Source of the DNA: Thalassobius vesicularis
GTDB lineage: Bacteria > Pseudomonadota > Alphaproteobacteria > Rhodobacterales > Rhodobacteraceae
Assembly (NCBI RefSeq): GCF_004799325.1
Contig: NZ_SSMD01000001.1
Coordinates: 186,001-250,000 of the forward strand
Length of the DNA stretch: 64,000 bases
Direction of reading: 5' to 3'
In this document: in pieces, positions 42,179 through 51,498 of the stretch
How the letters are laid out: every line of letters starts with the position of its first letter
Numbering within the stretch: position 1 is the stretch's first letter
Made by a program: the position numbers and the translations under genes
Notes under the pieces: model-generated
The model's database searches: none
Told to the model about the DNA's origin: nothing
Seen by the model: the letters and a program-made list of their open reading frames with translations, nothing else

Positions 42179-43486
42179 TTACTCCGCCGCGCAGGTGTTG
42201 CCGGGGTTGTTGGGGTGCTCCAGCCAGTTGCCGTATTCCGCCGGAACCTCTTTGCCGGTGCGCTGATCAACCTGACCGGGGGCGACCCGTTCCATGGTGA
42301 TGCAGCCCTCGACCGGGCAGACGTTGACGCACAGGTTGCAGGCGACGCATTCCTCGTCCTTGACGCTGAACACGCGGTCTTCGGACATCGCAATCGCCTG
42401 GTGGCTGGTGTCTTCGCAGGCGGCGTAGCAGCGCCCGCACTTGATGCAATCCGCCTCGTTGATCTTGGCCTTGGTGATGTAGTTCAGGTTCAGATACTGC
42501 CAGTCGGTCACGTTCGGCACCGCACGGCCCACCAACTCGCTGGTCGAGGTCATGCCCTTGCGATCCATGTAGTCCGACAGGCCCGAGATCATCTCTTGCA
42601 CCACCTTGAACCCGTAGGTCATCGCCGCCGTGCAGACCTGCACGTTGCCCGCGCCCAGGGTCATGAACTCGGCCGCGTCGCGCCACGTGGTGACGCCGCC
42701 GATGCCGCTGATCGGCAGGCCATGCGTCTCAGGATTACGCGCGATCTCGGCCACCATGTTCAGCGCGATCGGCTTCACCGCCGGCCCGCAATAGCCGCCA
42801 TGCGTGCCCTTGCCATCAATCGTCGGTTCCGGCGCGAAATCGTCCAGATCGACCGAGGTGATCGAGTTGATCGTGTTGATCAAACTCACCGCATCCGCCC
42901 CGCCACGCTTGGCCGCCTCGGCGGGTTTGCGCACGTCGGTGATGTTCGGCGTCAGCTTGACGATGCAGGGCATTCGGCTGTGTTTCTTGACCCAGCGGGT
43001 GACCATCTCGATATATTCCGGCACCTGCCCAACAGCGGATCCCATGCCCCGTTCAGCCATCCCGTGCGGGCAGCCAAAGTTCAGCTCGACCCCGTCCGCC
43101 TCGGTGTCCTCGATGCGCTTCAGGATGTCGATCCAGCTATCCTCGTCACAGGGCACCATCAGCGAAATGATCAGCGCGCGGTCCGGGTAATCCCGCTTGA
43201 CCGACTTGATTTCGCGCAGGTTCACCTCCAGCGGGCGGTCGGTGATCAGCTCGATATTGTTCAGGCCCAGCAGGCGGCGATCCGCCCCCCAGATCGCGCC
43301 GTAGCGCGGGCCGTTGACGTTCACCACCGGCGGCCCTTCGGAGCCCAGAGTCTTCCACACGACACCGCCCCATCCGGCCTCGAACGCGCGGCGGACGTTG
43401 TATTCCTTGTCCGTCGGCGGGGCCGAGGCCAGCCAGAACGGGTTGGGGGATTTGATCCCGATGAATTCACTTGCGAGATTGGCCAT
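42179..43486 (-). CDS. preA: NAD-dependent dihydropyrimidine dehydrogenase subunit PreA
   Basis: A 435-residue protein with an FMN TIM-barrel like dihydroorotate dehydrogenase (LASAPPTDKEYNVRRAFEAGWG, then VELNFGCPHG and PISGIGGVTTWRDAAEF) and a C-terminal 2x[4Fe-4S] ferredoxin domain (CIKCGRCYAACED and CVACNLCVNVCPVEGC). It reduces uracil and thymine to the dihydro forms. A C-terminal tail of about 50 residues follows the clusters. It lies 17 bp downstream of preT. Confidence 0.96.
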   Translation of the reverse strand: MANLASEFIGIKSPNPFWLASAPPTDKEYNVRRAFEAGWGGVVWKTLGSEGPPVVNVNGPRYGAIWGADRRLLGLNNIELITDRPLEVNLREIKSVKRDYPDRALIISLMVPCDEDSWIDILKRIEDTEADGVELNFGCPHGMAERGMGSAVGQVPEYIEMVTRWVKKHSRMPCIVKLTPNITDVRKPAEAAKRGGADAVSLINTINSITSVDLDDFAPEPTIDGKGTHGGYCGPAVKPIALNMVAEIARNPETHGLPISGIGGVTTWRDAAEFMTLGAGNVQVCTAAMTYGFKVVQEMISGLSDYMDRKGMTSTSELVGRAVPNVTDWQYLNLNYITKAKINEADCIKCGRCYAACEDTSHQAIAMSEDRVFSVKDEECVACNLCVNVCPVEGCITMERVAPGQVDQRTGKEVPAEYGNWLEHPNNPGNTCAAE

Positions 43487-43503
43487 CTGCTTATCTCCCT
43501 CTC

Positions 43504-44826
43504 TTACGCCATCAACGAGGCGTGAATGTCTTCGGCGGCATCGCGCCCTTCGGCGACGGCGGTCACGGTCAGGTCATCCCCGCCGCTGGCGCAATCACCC
43601 CCGGCCCAGACGCCCGCCATGCTGGTGCGGCCCGCGCCCGTGACGGCAATCTTGCGGCCGTCCAGATCGGGCAGGTCGGTGCGGCCCAAAGTCTGGCCAA
43701 TCGCCTTGAACACCTGATCGGCGGCCAGGCGGAAGGCATCGCCCGTCGGCTTCAGATCGTCGCCGGTATATTCGAACTCGATCTCGCGCACCGCGCCGTT
43801 ACCGATCACCGCCTTGGGCGATGCGTTCGTAATAATGCGCACACCCTTGGAGGCCGCCAGATCCTGTTCAAACACGCTCGCATTCATGCGGTCACGCCCG
43901 CGGCGATAGACCAGCGTCACGTTCAGCGCGCCCAGCAGTTTCGCCTGCACAGCGGCGTCGATCGCGGTCATCCCGCCGCCGATCACCACTACGTCGCGCC
44001 CCACCGGCACCTTGGCCAGATCCGAGGCCTGACGCAGGTCCGCGATGAACTCCACCGCGTCCAGAACACCGTCCTTGTCCTCGCCTTCCACGTCCAGCGC
44101 ATTCACCCCGGCCAGACCGATGCCCAGGAACACCGCGTCGTAATCGGCCTTCAGCTTCTCCAGACACAGGCCCGCGCCCAAGGCTTCGCCGTGCTTCACG
44201 GTGATCCCACCGATCTGCATCAGCCATTCGACCTCTTTCGCGGCAAAGCCCCCCACGGATTTGTACGAGGCAATCCCGTATTCGTTCAGACCGCCCGATT
44301 TGGGGCGCGGATCGTAGATCACGACCTCATGCCCCTTCATCGCCAGACGGTGCGCGCAGGACAGGCCCGCAGGCCCCGCGCCCAGAACGGCGATGCTCTT
44401 GCCGGTCGAGGCCGCACGGCTGAACGGATGCACGCCCGCCGCCATCAACGTGTCCGTCGCATAGCGTTGCAAGCGCCCGATCTGCACCGGCTCGCCCTCG
44501 GCGGTTTCACGCACGCAGGCTTCCTCGCACAGGGTTTCCGTTGGGCAGACCCGCGCGCACATCCCGCCCAGGATGTTCTGCGACAGGATGGTTTTCGCCG
44601 CCGCCTCGGGCGTGCCGGTGGCGATCTGCCGGATGAACAGCGGGATGTCGATGCTGGTCGGGCAGGCCGTCATGCACGGGGCATCATGGCAGAAATAGCA
44701 GCGATCCGCGGCGACATGCGCCTCGTGATCGTCCAGGACCGGGTGCAGGTCACTGAAATTTTCGGCATAGGCCTTTGCCGGCAGCCGCCCTGCGGCGATA
44801 CCTGGCGTCAGGGTGTTCGGACTCAT
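43504..44826 (-). CDS. preT: NAD(P)-dependent oxidoreductase, dihydropyrimidine dehydrogenase subunit PreT
   Basis: A 440-residue FAD/NAD protein of the glutamate-synthase small-subunit type. The N-terminal [4Fe-4S] segments are CYFCHDAPCMTACP and CARVCPTETLCEEACV; the FAD motif is VLGAGPAGLSCAHRL and the NAD motif VVIGGGMTAIDAAVQA. It feeds electrons from NAD(P)H to PreA. GGAGG is upstream of the ATG. Its promoter region contains a RutR-like palindrome and is shared with the divergent reductive-dehalogenase-like gene. Confidence 0.95.
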   Translation of the reverse strand: MSPNTLTPGIAAGRLPAKAYAENFSDLHPVLDDHEAHVAADRCYFCHDAPCMTACPTSIDIPLFIRQIATGTPEAAAKTILSQNILGGMCARVCPTETLCEEACVRETAEGEPVQIGRLQRYATDTLMAAGVHPFSRAASTGKSIAVLGAGPAGLSCAHRLAMKGHEVVIYDPRPKSGGLNEYGIASYKSVGGFAAKEVEWLMQIGGITVKHGEALGAGLCLEKLKADYDAVFLGIGLAGVNALDVEGEDKDGVLDAVEFIADLRQASDLAKVPVGRDVVVIGGGMTAIDAAVQAKLLGALNVTLVYRRGRDRMNASVFEQDLAASKGVRIITNASPKAVIGNGAVREIEFEYTGDDLKPTGDAFRLAADQVFKAIGQTLGRTDLPDLDGRKIAVTGAGRTSMAGVWAGGDCASGGDDLTVTAVAEGRDAAEDIHASLMA

Positions 44827-44882
44827 TCCAACCTCCGCTGTGCTTGGTGTTCTTTTTTGTCAAAGTATTTCACGGTTTCTTT

Positions 44883-44900
44883 TTTTATCAACTGGTAAAA
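44883..44900. promoter_or_regulatory. RutR-type operator between preT and the reductive-dehalogenase-like gene
   Basis: TTTTATCAACTGGTAAAA is an 8-2-8 palindrome with one mismatch. The arms match those of the operator at 41381-41396 (TTTACCA / TGGTAAA). It lies 57 bp before the preT start and 116 bp before the GTG of the gene at 45016. Confidence 0.7.
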
Positions 44901-45015
44901 TTTGACCGCTTGAAAAAGTTTCGTGTTGCGGGTCTGATTGCCTTAAATTTCATCAAACACTGGCGCGGGGCTGCAATCGCCCCGTCAGACCGGTGTCAGA
45001 ACAAAGGGGCGGGCC

Positions 45016-48000
45016 GTGACCAAGCTATTCTCGGACAAGCATCGGCCGGTCCATCTGGGGTGCTATCCGCTGGACCGGCTGACGCGTGAGGCCACCGCCG
45101 ATCTGTCCAACCTGCCCCCGTTCCAGCCCGTCAGCTTTGCCCGCCCCGCCTCACCCGAAAGCATCGTCAACGCGATGGGCGAGTATCAGGCCATGCTGGA
45201 CGCCATCCGCGAGGGGCATCAGGCGCGCCTCCGCTCGGACATCCCGGCCGACCCGCAGGAACGCGCCAACCACCTGAAAGCGTTCGCCTATTTCAACGAC
45301 GCCAGCATGGTCGGCATCTGCCGCATTCCGCCTCAGGCCCGGTTGCAGACCCCGGTGCGTAACCCCGACATCCAGCGTCTGGCGACCGAACTGCAGACCC
45401 GCCAGACCCAAACGCTGGCCTCGGGGATCGACGTCATCATGGCCGAACTGAAAGAGGCGATGCAGGCCCCGCCCACGGATATCGACGGCCACAGCCACGC
45501 GCTGGTCCTGCTCTACGAATACCCGCGCGACCCCGACCGGGCAGAGCCCGGCACCGACTGGATCGCCGACGCGCAGGCGCATCGGGCCTGCCTGCGCGCC
45601 TCTGAAACCGCCGTTGTTCTGGCGAATTACCTGCGCCTGTTGGGCTGGCAGGCCCGCGCCCATAGCGGCAGCACCACCGACGTTCATCTGGGTGCTCTGG
45701 CGGTCGAGTCGGGTCTGGCATGGGTCCAAGACGGCCAACTGACTGCCCCGTGGATCGGCTCGCGCTTCGGTCTGGCCGTCGTCACCTGCGATCTGGATCT
45801 GGCCACTGACCGCCCCCTCACCCCTGGTCAGACGCCACCGCGCCGCCCCGCCCGCGCCCGCGATCCCTTTGCCAAGCGCCGCTTCACCGACGGCGCCCAC
45901 CCGTTCGAACGGCTGAAACGCGTCCCCACCCCCACCACCTATATCGACGAGGCGCACGTCGCCCGCGTCCCCAAACGCACCGACATGTTCGCCCGCGCGC
46001 TGTTCGGCGACCTTGGCCAGCACGTTCAGGACAAGGCCAAGAACGGCCACTACGTCCGCAAATCCGCCCCCAGCATGGCGCAACGGCGCGCGCTTGGGGC
46101 CTTTACCGTGATCCAGAACGGCGTGCCCTCGCCGGGACCCCGCCCCACAGACCCCGCCCGCAATGCCGCCAATATCAAGGCCGCCTGCTATTTCCTGGGC
46201 GTCGATGCGGTGGGGCTGTCGCGTTGCCCGGACTGGGCGTGGTATTCCCACGACGCCACCGGCACCCCGATCAAACCGCCCCACGATCAGGCCATCAGCA
46301 TCATCATCGACCAGGGCTATGAGACGATGGAGGGGGCCTCGGGCGACGACTGGATCAGCGTCGCGCAATCCATGCGCGCCTATCTGCGGTTCTCGTTGCT
46401 GGGCGGCGTGCTGGCCAAGCACCTGCGCAACCTCGGTTACAGCGCCAAGGCCCACACCGTGATGGACGGCGACGTTCTGCAACCGCCCCTGCTGCTGCTC
46501 TCTGGGCTGGGCGAGGTCAGCCGCATCGGCGAGGTCATCCTGAACCCCTATCTGGGGCCGCGCCTGAAATCCGGGGTCGTCACCACGGACATGCCCGTCG
46601 CGCATGACCGGCCCATCGACTTCGGCCTGCAAGCGTTCTGCGAGTCGTGCAACAAATGCGCGCGCGAATGCCCCTCGGGCGCGATCACCGCCGGGCCGAA
46701 GCTGATGTTCAACGGCTACGAGATCTGGAAATCCGACAGCCAGAAATGCGCCACCTACCGCATCACCACCCCCGGCGGCGCGATGTGCGGGCGCTGCATG
46801 AAAACCTGCCCGTGGAACCTTGAGGGGCTGTTCACGCAGGCCCCCTTCCGCTGGGCCGCGATGCATGTCCCCGCCGCCGCCCCCGTGCTGACGCGGCTGG
46901 ACGATCTGGCGGGGAATGGCGGCCTGAACCCGGTCAAGACATGGTGGTGGGATCTGGAGCTATGCCCCGACGGCGCCTATCGCCCCACCCAGCACCCGGT
47001 GAACCGGCGCGGCCTGCAGACCGACCTGAAACTGCGGTACGAGGATCAGACCCTCGCCGTTTACCCCGCACCGCTGGCCCCGCCGCCCTGGCCCTATCCC
47101 TTTCCGATGGACCGAGAGGCCGGCATCGCCGCCTACCGCGCCCTGATCCCCGCCGCCGAATACCGCGCCCGTCTGGCCCGGGGCGATCTGTCGATGGTGC
47201 ACCGCTACACGGTGCCCGGCGACGCGCCCCTGCTGCGGGTCGAAGTGACCAAGGCCGAGGTGATGACCCCCGAGATCACCAAGTACGAATTCGCCTCGCT
47301 TGACGGGCTGCCCCTGCCCGACTGGACCGCAGGCGCGCATCTGGACGTGCTGGTCGCCCCGGAATTCCTGCGCCAATACTCGATGTCCGGCGATCCGCAG
47401 GCCACCGACCGCTACCAGATCGGCGTCCTGCGCGAGGATGCCGGGCGCGGTGGCTCTGCCCTGATGCACCGGATTTTCCAGCCGGGGCGCAAGGTCTTTA
47501 TCTCGCGCCCCATCAACCATTTCCACCTTGATGAGGCTGCCACCCGGACCTTCCTGATGGGCGGCGGTATCGGCATCACCCCGATGATCGCCTTTGCCCA
47601 TCGCCTGCACGCGCTGGGGGCCGAGTTCCAGCTGCACTACTCCTGCTCCAGCCGCGCCAACGCGGGCTATCTGGCCGATCTGGCCGCCGCCCCCTGGGCC
47701 GACCGCGTGCACCTGCATTTCAGCGACGAAGGCACCCGCGCCGACCTGTCTGCGATCCTGAAGGGCTACACCCCCGGCTGGCACGTCTACACCTGCGGGC
47801 CGGATCGCTACATGTCCTCGGTCATCGACGCGGCCACCCTGGCCGGTTTCCCCGACGACGCCCGCCACCTGGAATACTTCAACCCGCCCGAGCAGCCGGA
47901 GTACGAAAACCACCCCTTCCGCCTGCGCCTGCGCGATGGCCGCGAACTGACCGTCCCCGCGGACCAAACCGCCGCCGATGTGCTGGTGCAGAACGGCATC

Positions 48001-48174
48001 CGCGTCGACATCAAATGTGCCGACGGAATCTGCGGCGTCTGCAAGTGCGGCGTCCTGTCCGGCAAGGTCGAGCACCGCGATTTCGTCCTGTCCAACGCGC
48101 AGCGCCAGCACGCCATGATCCTGTGCCAATCGCGCGCCGCTGACCCGGACGGAGTGCTGGAAATCGACCTCTAG
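45016..48174 (+). CDS. Self-sufficient reductive-dehalogenase-like flavin/Fe-S fusion protein
   Basis: A 1052-residue fusion. Residues about 80-270 and 380-530 look like two copies of the corrinoid-binding dehalogenase core; the first copy is degenerate. Two [4Fe-4S] clusters follow: C542, C545, C548, C552 (CESCNKCARECP) and C578, C591, C594, C598 (CGRCMKTCPW). Residues about 725-1052 form a phthalate-dioxygenase-reductase module: FMN motif RQYS at 786-789, nucleotide motif FLMGGGIGITPM, and a [2Fe-2S] site C1001, C1006, C1009, C1037. This layout recalls BhbA and NpRdhA, cytoplasmic cobalamin-dependent dehalogenases. Tyr435 (DQGYETMEG) and Lys478 are candidate catalytic residues by analogy. 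There is no Tat signal and no rdhB gene. GTG start with AAAGGGG upstream. QueG alone would lack the reductase part. Substrate unknown. Confidence 0.88.
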   Translation: MTKLFSDKHRPVHLGCYPLDRLTREATADLSNLPPFQPVSFARPASPESIVNAMGEYQAMLDAIREGHQARLRSDIPADPQERANHLKAFAYFNDASMVGICRIPPQARLQTPVRNPDIQRLATELQTRQTQTLASGIDVIMAELKEAMQAPPTDIDGHSHALVLLYEYPRDPDRAEPGTDWIADAQAHRACLRASETAVVLANYLRLLGWQARAHSGSTTDVHLGALAVESGLAWVQDGQLTAPWIGSRFGLAVVTCDLDLATDRPLTPGQTPPRRPARARDPFAKRRFTDGAHPFERLKRVPTPTTYIDEAHVARVPKRTDMFARALFGDLGQHVQDKAKNGHYVRKSAPSMAQRRALGAFTVIQNGVPSPGPRPTDPARNAANIKAACYFLGVDAVGLSRCPDWAWYSHDATGTPIKPPHDQAISIIIDQGYETMEGASGDDWISVAQSMRAYLRFSLLGGVLAKHLRNLGYSAKAHTVMDGDVLQPPLLLLSGLGEVSRIGEVILNPYLGPRLKSGVVTTDMPVAHDRPIDFGLQAFCESCNKCARECPSGAITAGPKLMFNGYEIWKSDSQKCATYRITTPGGAMCGRCMKTCPWNLEGLFTQAPFRWAAMHVPAAAPVLTRLDDLAGNGGLNPVKTWWWDLELCPDGAYRPTQHPVNRRGLQTDLKLRYEDQTLAVYPAPLAPPPWPYPFPMDREAGIAAYRALIPAAEYRARLARGDLSMVHRYTVPGDAPLLRVEVTKAEVMTPEITKYEFASLDGLPLPDWTAGAHLDVLVAPEFLRQYSMSGDPQATDRYQIGVLREDAGRGGSALMHRIFQPGRKVFISRPINHFHLDEAATRTFLMGGGIGITPMIAFAHRLHALGAEFQLHYSCSSRANAGYLADLAAAPWADRVHLHFSDEGTRADLSAILKGYTPGWHVYTCGPDRYMSSVIDAATLAGFPDDARHLEYFNPPEQPEYENHPFRLRLRDGRELTVPADQTAADVLVQNGIRVDIKCADGICGVCKCGVLSGKVEHRDFVLSNAQRQHAMILCQSRAADPDGVLEIDL

Positions 48175-48283
48175 GCGGGGTGACGCCGGGGAATCAGGCA
48201 GGATTGTCACGCTTGCAGCGACAAAAGAGCCGCAAGCTTTTTCTGCGTTTGCGAAATGAATTGACCTCGCGTATCCCGATCCC

Positions 48284-48838
48284 ATGACCAAGAAGACGCG
48301 CCTGAACCAGACCGACTGGCTGCTTGCCGGTTTCGCCGCCCTCGCCGAGGACGGCCCCGAGGCGTTGAAAGCCGAACCTCTGGCGCGCCGTCTGGGCACC
48401 ACCAAGGGCTCGTTCTACTGGCATTTCGCGGATGTCCCCGCCTATCACGCGGCCATGCTGGACCTGTGGGCCGAACAGGCCACCAGCCACATCCCCGCCG
48501 CGCTCGAGGCTGAACCGACCCCCGTCGCCAAGCTGCGCCGCCTGTCCCAGATCATCGCGACGCACCGCAGCGAGTCGCTGGGCGGGGTCAAGCTGGACGC
48601 CGCCATCCGCGCCTGGTCGCGCGCCAATCCGGTCGTCGCGGAACGTCTGGCCTCTGTCGACGGCCAGCGTCTGGGTTTCCTGGAAACCCTGCTGAACGAA
48701 ACTGGCATCACCAACCCGGAATGGGCGCGCATCATCTATGCCGCCGATATCGGGATGGAGGATCTGTCGGCCCGCGATTCCAACGACAACACCAGTGCCA
48801 TGGGCTCACTGGTCGATCTGGTCCTCGCCCTGCGCTAA
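48284..48838 (+). CDS. TetR-family regulator
   Basis: A 184-residue TetR protein; the HTH is at about residues 8-55 ([39 protein letters not shown]). The ligand domain is unremarkable. It lies 109 bp downstream of the reductive-dehalogenase-like gene on the same strand and could be its dedicated regulator or be independent. Its 3' end overlaps recO by 33 bp on the opposite strand. Confidence 0.88.
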   Translation: MTKKTRLNQTDWLLAGFAALAEDGPEALKAEPLARRLGTTKGSFYWHFADVPAYHAAMLDLWAEQATSHIPAALEAEPTPVAKLRRLSQIIATHRSESLGGVKLDAAIRAWSRANPVVAERLASVDGQRLGFLETLLNETGITNPEWARIIYAADIGMEDLSARDSNDNTSAMGSLVDLVLALR

Positions 48839-49558
48839 GCGCCGCCGCACCAGATCGACAAAGCGTTGCCGCGCTTCGGGCAGCGGTTTGTGCCCCAGTT
48901 CCGGCGCCATCTTGTTCATCAGAAAATGTCCCGTCGTACGCAGCCCGTCCGCGATCTCCGCATCCGTCGCGCCCCCCTGCCCCAGCAGGCACGGCGGCAG
49001 CGGCAGCAACCTGTCCGCCCATTCCCCAGCGCCCAGCCGCGACACCGCGCGCCCGGTCTTGGGCGACACATAGACCAGATCGTCCCGGCTGCCCGTGACC
49101 GCGCATTTGCGCAGGTCCAAGCCATAGCCCAGCTCCTCCAGCAGGGCCATTTCCCATTTCAGATAGGCAAAGGGCCAGATCTGCACCTCGTCCAGGATGT
49201 CCAGCAGCGCCTCGGTCCGCAGGTAAAGCGAGTGATGGTCCTCGCGCTCGGGCAGCAGGAACATCAGCAGCGCCGCCACCGCGTTCAGCCCGGCCAGCGA
49301 CAGCCGGTCCCCCAGCGCCATCGCGGATCGGCTGCGCACCGGCTCCACCGTATAGCTGCCGATATGGTCGTCCAACCGCGCCCGCCATGTCAGGTCCAGC
49401 TGCGCGCCGGGTTGCAGGATCGGAGCAATCTTGCGGCTGGTCGCGCCGCGCATCACGCCCAAATGGCGGCCGCGCTCGCGCGTGAACACGTCAAGAATGG
49501 CCGAGGTTTCCCCGTGCCGCCGCACACCCAGCAAAATGCCCTGATCCCGCCATTCCAT
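48806..49558 (-). CDS. recO: DNA repair protein RecO
   Basis: A 250-residue RecO. The N-terminal OB-fold starts [26 protein letters not shown] and continues [14 protein letters not shown]. The helical domain has [27 protein letters not shown]; the zinc-ligand cysteines of many RecO proteins are reduced to one here (KCAVTGS), as is common in Rhodobacterales. RecO loads RecA with RecR at gaps. It is in line with, and 27 bp downstream of, the DUF1491 gene. Confidence 0.93.
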   Translation of the reverse strand: MEWRDQGILLGVRRHGETSAILDVFTRERGRHLGVMRGATSRKIAPILQPGAQLDLTWRARLDDHIGSYTVEPVRSRSAMALGDRLSLAGLNAVAALLMFLLPEREDHHSLYLRTEALLDILDEVQIWPFAYLKWEMALLEELGYGLDLRKCAVTGSRDDLVYVSPKTGRAVSRLGAGEWADRLLPLPPCLLGQGGATDAEIADGLRTTGHFLMNKMAPELGHKPLPEARQRFVDLVRRRLAQGEDQIDQ

Positions 49559-49585
49559 GCCGACACTATCGCCCCGCGCGGCTGC

Positions 49586-49918
49586 TTATTCCAGCCCCGG
49601 CTCGTCCAGCAGATGGCGGCCGTCGCGGTCCTCGACCTCGATCACCCACAGGTCCGGATCGAACCCGCGCTGCCGCCGGATCGCCGCGTCCACGTCCACC
49701 TCGGGTCCGCGCGTCAGCTCGACCCATTTGCGATCGCCGGTCATCAGATCGAACGAGCGGTGATACGCCACCGCCTGCCCATCCAGCGTGTTCAGCTTCA
49801 CCAGAACCGCCCCCGCCGTGTCATCGCCATGGGCCACGACGAAGGCGGGAATCGCGTACAATTTCAGCCGATTTCTGTACGCATCCACCCAGAAACGAGA
49901 CGTTAACCGAGCGTTCAT
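49586..49918 (-). CDS. DUF1491 family protein
   Basis: A 110-residue protein of the DUF1491 family, restricted to alphaproteobacteria. It opens RLTSRFWVDAYRNRL and contains AVLVKLNTLDG and RQRGFDPDLWVIEVEDRDGRHLLDEPGL. Function unknown. The ATG overlaps the yejF stop by 4 bp (ATGA), giving translational coupling to the peptide transporter operon, and recO follows. Confidence 0.88.
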   Translation of the reverse strand: MNARLTSRFWVDAYRNRLKLYAIPAFVVAHGDDTAGAVLVKLNTLDGQAVAYHRSFDLMTGDRKWVELTRGPEVDVDAAIRRQRGFDPDLWVIEVEDRDGRHLLDEPGLE

Positions 49919-51498
49919 GACAGCTCTGCCGCGGCCAGCAGCTCGCGCGTGTAGTCGGTTTGCGGGTTGGCAAACACGTCTGCGGCCAGCCCCGATTCCA
50001 CCACATCACCGTGGCGCATGACGATCATCTTGTGGCTCATCGCGCGCACGACGTTCAGATCATGGCTGATGAACAGGTAGGCCAGCCCGTATTTCACCTG
50101 CAAATCCCGAAGCAAATCAACGATTTGCACCTGAACGGTCATGTCCAGCGCGCTGGTGGGTTCATCCAGCACCACCAGCCGGGGCCGCAGCACCATGGCC
50201 CGCGCGATGGCAATCCTTTGGCGTTGACCGCCCGAGAATTCATGCGGATAGCGGTGCATCGTGGCCGGGTCGAGGCCGACCTCCTCCATCACTTCCGCCA
50301 CCAGATCCCGCGTCGAGCGCCCCGTATCAATCCGATGAACGCCCAAACCTTCCGAGATAATCTGCTCGCACGTCATCCGCGGCGACAGGCTGCCGAACGG
50401 GTCCTGGAACACGATCTGCATGTCCTTGCGCAGCGCGCGCAGCTCGGAGGTGGACCATTTTCGCACGTCTTGTCCGTCGAAATTGATGCCCCCGTCGGAC
50501 CCGATCAGCCGCATCACCGCCAGCGCCAGCGTCGTCTTGCCCGAGCCGGATTCCCCAACGATCCCAAGGGTTTCCCCGGCACGCACGTTGATCGTCGCCT
50601 CGTTAACGGCCTTCACATGGCCGACCACTTTCTTGAAGAACCCGCGCTGGATCGGGAACCAGACACGCAGCTTGTCGGTGCGGATCAGCTCTTTCGCGCC
50701 CTCTGGCACCGGGGCGGGCTGACCGACCGCGCGAGCCGACAGCAGTTTGCGCGTGTAGGGGTGTTGCGGGTTTGCGAAAATCTCGGCCGTGGGGCCGGTT
50801 TCCACGATCTCGCCGTCCTTCATGACGCAGACCTTGTCGGCGATACGCTTCACGATCCCCAGATCGTGGGTGATGAACAGCAGGCCCATGTCCTCGCTGG
50901 CTTTCAACTCGGCCAGCAGCTCCAGAATCTGAGCCTGAATGGTCACGTCCAGCGCCGTTGTCGGCTCGTCCGCGATCAGGATGTCGGGCTTGTTGGCCAG
51001 CGCCATCGCGATCATCACCCGCTGCCGCTGCCCACCGGACAGCTGGTGCGGATAGGCGCCCAGTCGGCTTTCGGCGTCGCGGATTCCGACCTTTTCCAGC
51101 AGCTCCAGAATGCGGGCACGGGCGGCGTCACCGGCCAGGCCCTGGTGCAGCGCGATGCTTTCCGTCAGCTGTTTTTCGATTGTGTGCAAGGGGTTAAGGC
51201 TGGTCATCGGCTCTTGGAAGATAAAGCTGATGTCATTGCCCCGCACCTTGCGCAGATCGCGCTCGGGCGCGCCGATCATCTGTTGGCCGTCATAGGTGAC
51301 CGAGCCGCCCAGCTGCGCCGCCTCGCCCAGAAGGGACACGGTGGACAGCGCCGTCACCGATTTGCCCGAGCCGCTTTCACCCACCAGCGCCACGGTTTCC
51401 CCGCGATCCACCGAGAAACTGACGCCCTTGACCGCCATATGCGTCTTGCCGTCCTGCCGGAACGAAACCGTTAGATCCTTGACCTCAAGAATGCTCAT
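49915..51498 (-). CDS. yejF: Oligopeptide/microcin C-type ABC transporter, duplicated ATP-binding subunit
   Basis: A 527-residue protein with two complete ABC ATPase domains: Walker [10 protein letters not shown] near residue 40 and GESGSGKTT near 320, with [15 protein letters not shown] and [15 protein letters not shown] signatures. Each domain carries the peptide-transporter C-terminal extension ([22 protein letters not shown]). It is the YejF-type fused equivalent of OppD and OppF. The start overlaps the yejE stop by 4 bp. Confidence 0.95.
   Translation of the reverse strand: MSILEVKDLTVSFRQDGKTHMAVKGVSFSVDRGETVALVGESGSGKSVTALSTVSLLGEAAQLGGSVTYDGQQMIGAPERDLRKVRGNDISFIFQEPMTSLNPLHTIEKQLTESIALHQGLAGDAARARILELLEKVGIRDAESRLGAYPHQLSGGQRQRVMIAMALANKPDILIADEPTTALDVTIQAQILELLAELKASEDMGLLFITHDLGIVKRIADKVCVMKDGEIVETGPTAEIFANPQHPYTRKLLSARAVGQPAPVPEGAKELIRTDKLRVWFPIQRGFFKKVVGHVKAVNEATINVRAGETLGIVGESGSGKTTLALAVMRLIGSDGGINFDGQDVRKWSTSELRALRKDMQIVFQDPFGSLSPRMTCEQIISEGLGVHRIDTGRSTRDLVAEVMEEVGLDPATMHRYPHEFSGGQRQRIAIARAMVLRPRLVVLDEPTSALDMTVQVQIVDLLRDLQVKYGLAYLFISHDLNVVRAMSHKMIVMRHGDVVESGLAADVFANPQTDYTRELLAAAELS

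Noticed and set aside
44827-45015. Cobalamin riboswitch ahead of the dehalogenase-like gene
   Set aside because: No B12-box or matching fold could be recognised in the 189 bp; only the RutR-like palindrome stands out.
45016-48174. Epoxyqueuosine reductase (QueG) as the identity of the dehalogenase-like gene
   Set aside because: QueG shares the corrinoid/Fe-S core but is about 350-400 residues and has no fused FMN/[2Fe-2S] reductase or duplicated N-terminal core.
48249-48258. TTGCGAAATG shared between the tetR and mcd upstream regions
   Set aside because: A 10-mer without symmetry; expected by chance often enough that no shared regulation is claimed.
46960-48405. A 481-codon minus-strand frame over the reductase part of the dehalogenase-like gene
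   Set aside because: Antisense shadow; the FMN, NAD and [2Fe-2S] motifs are on the plus strand.
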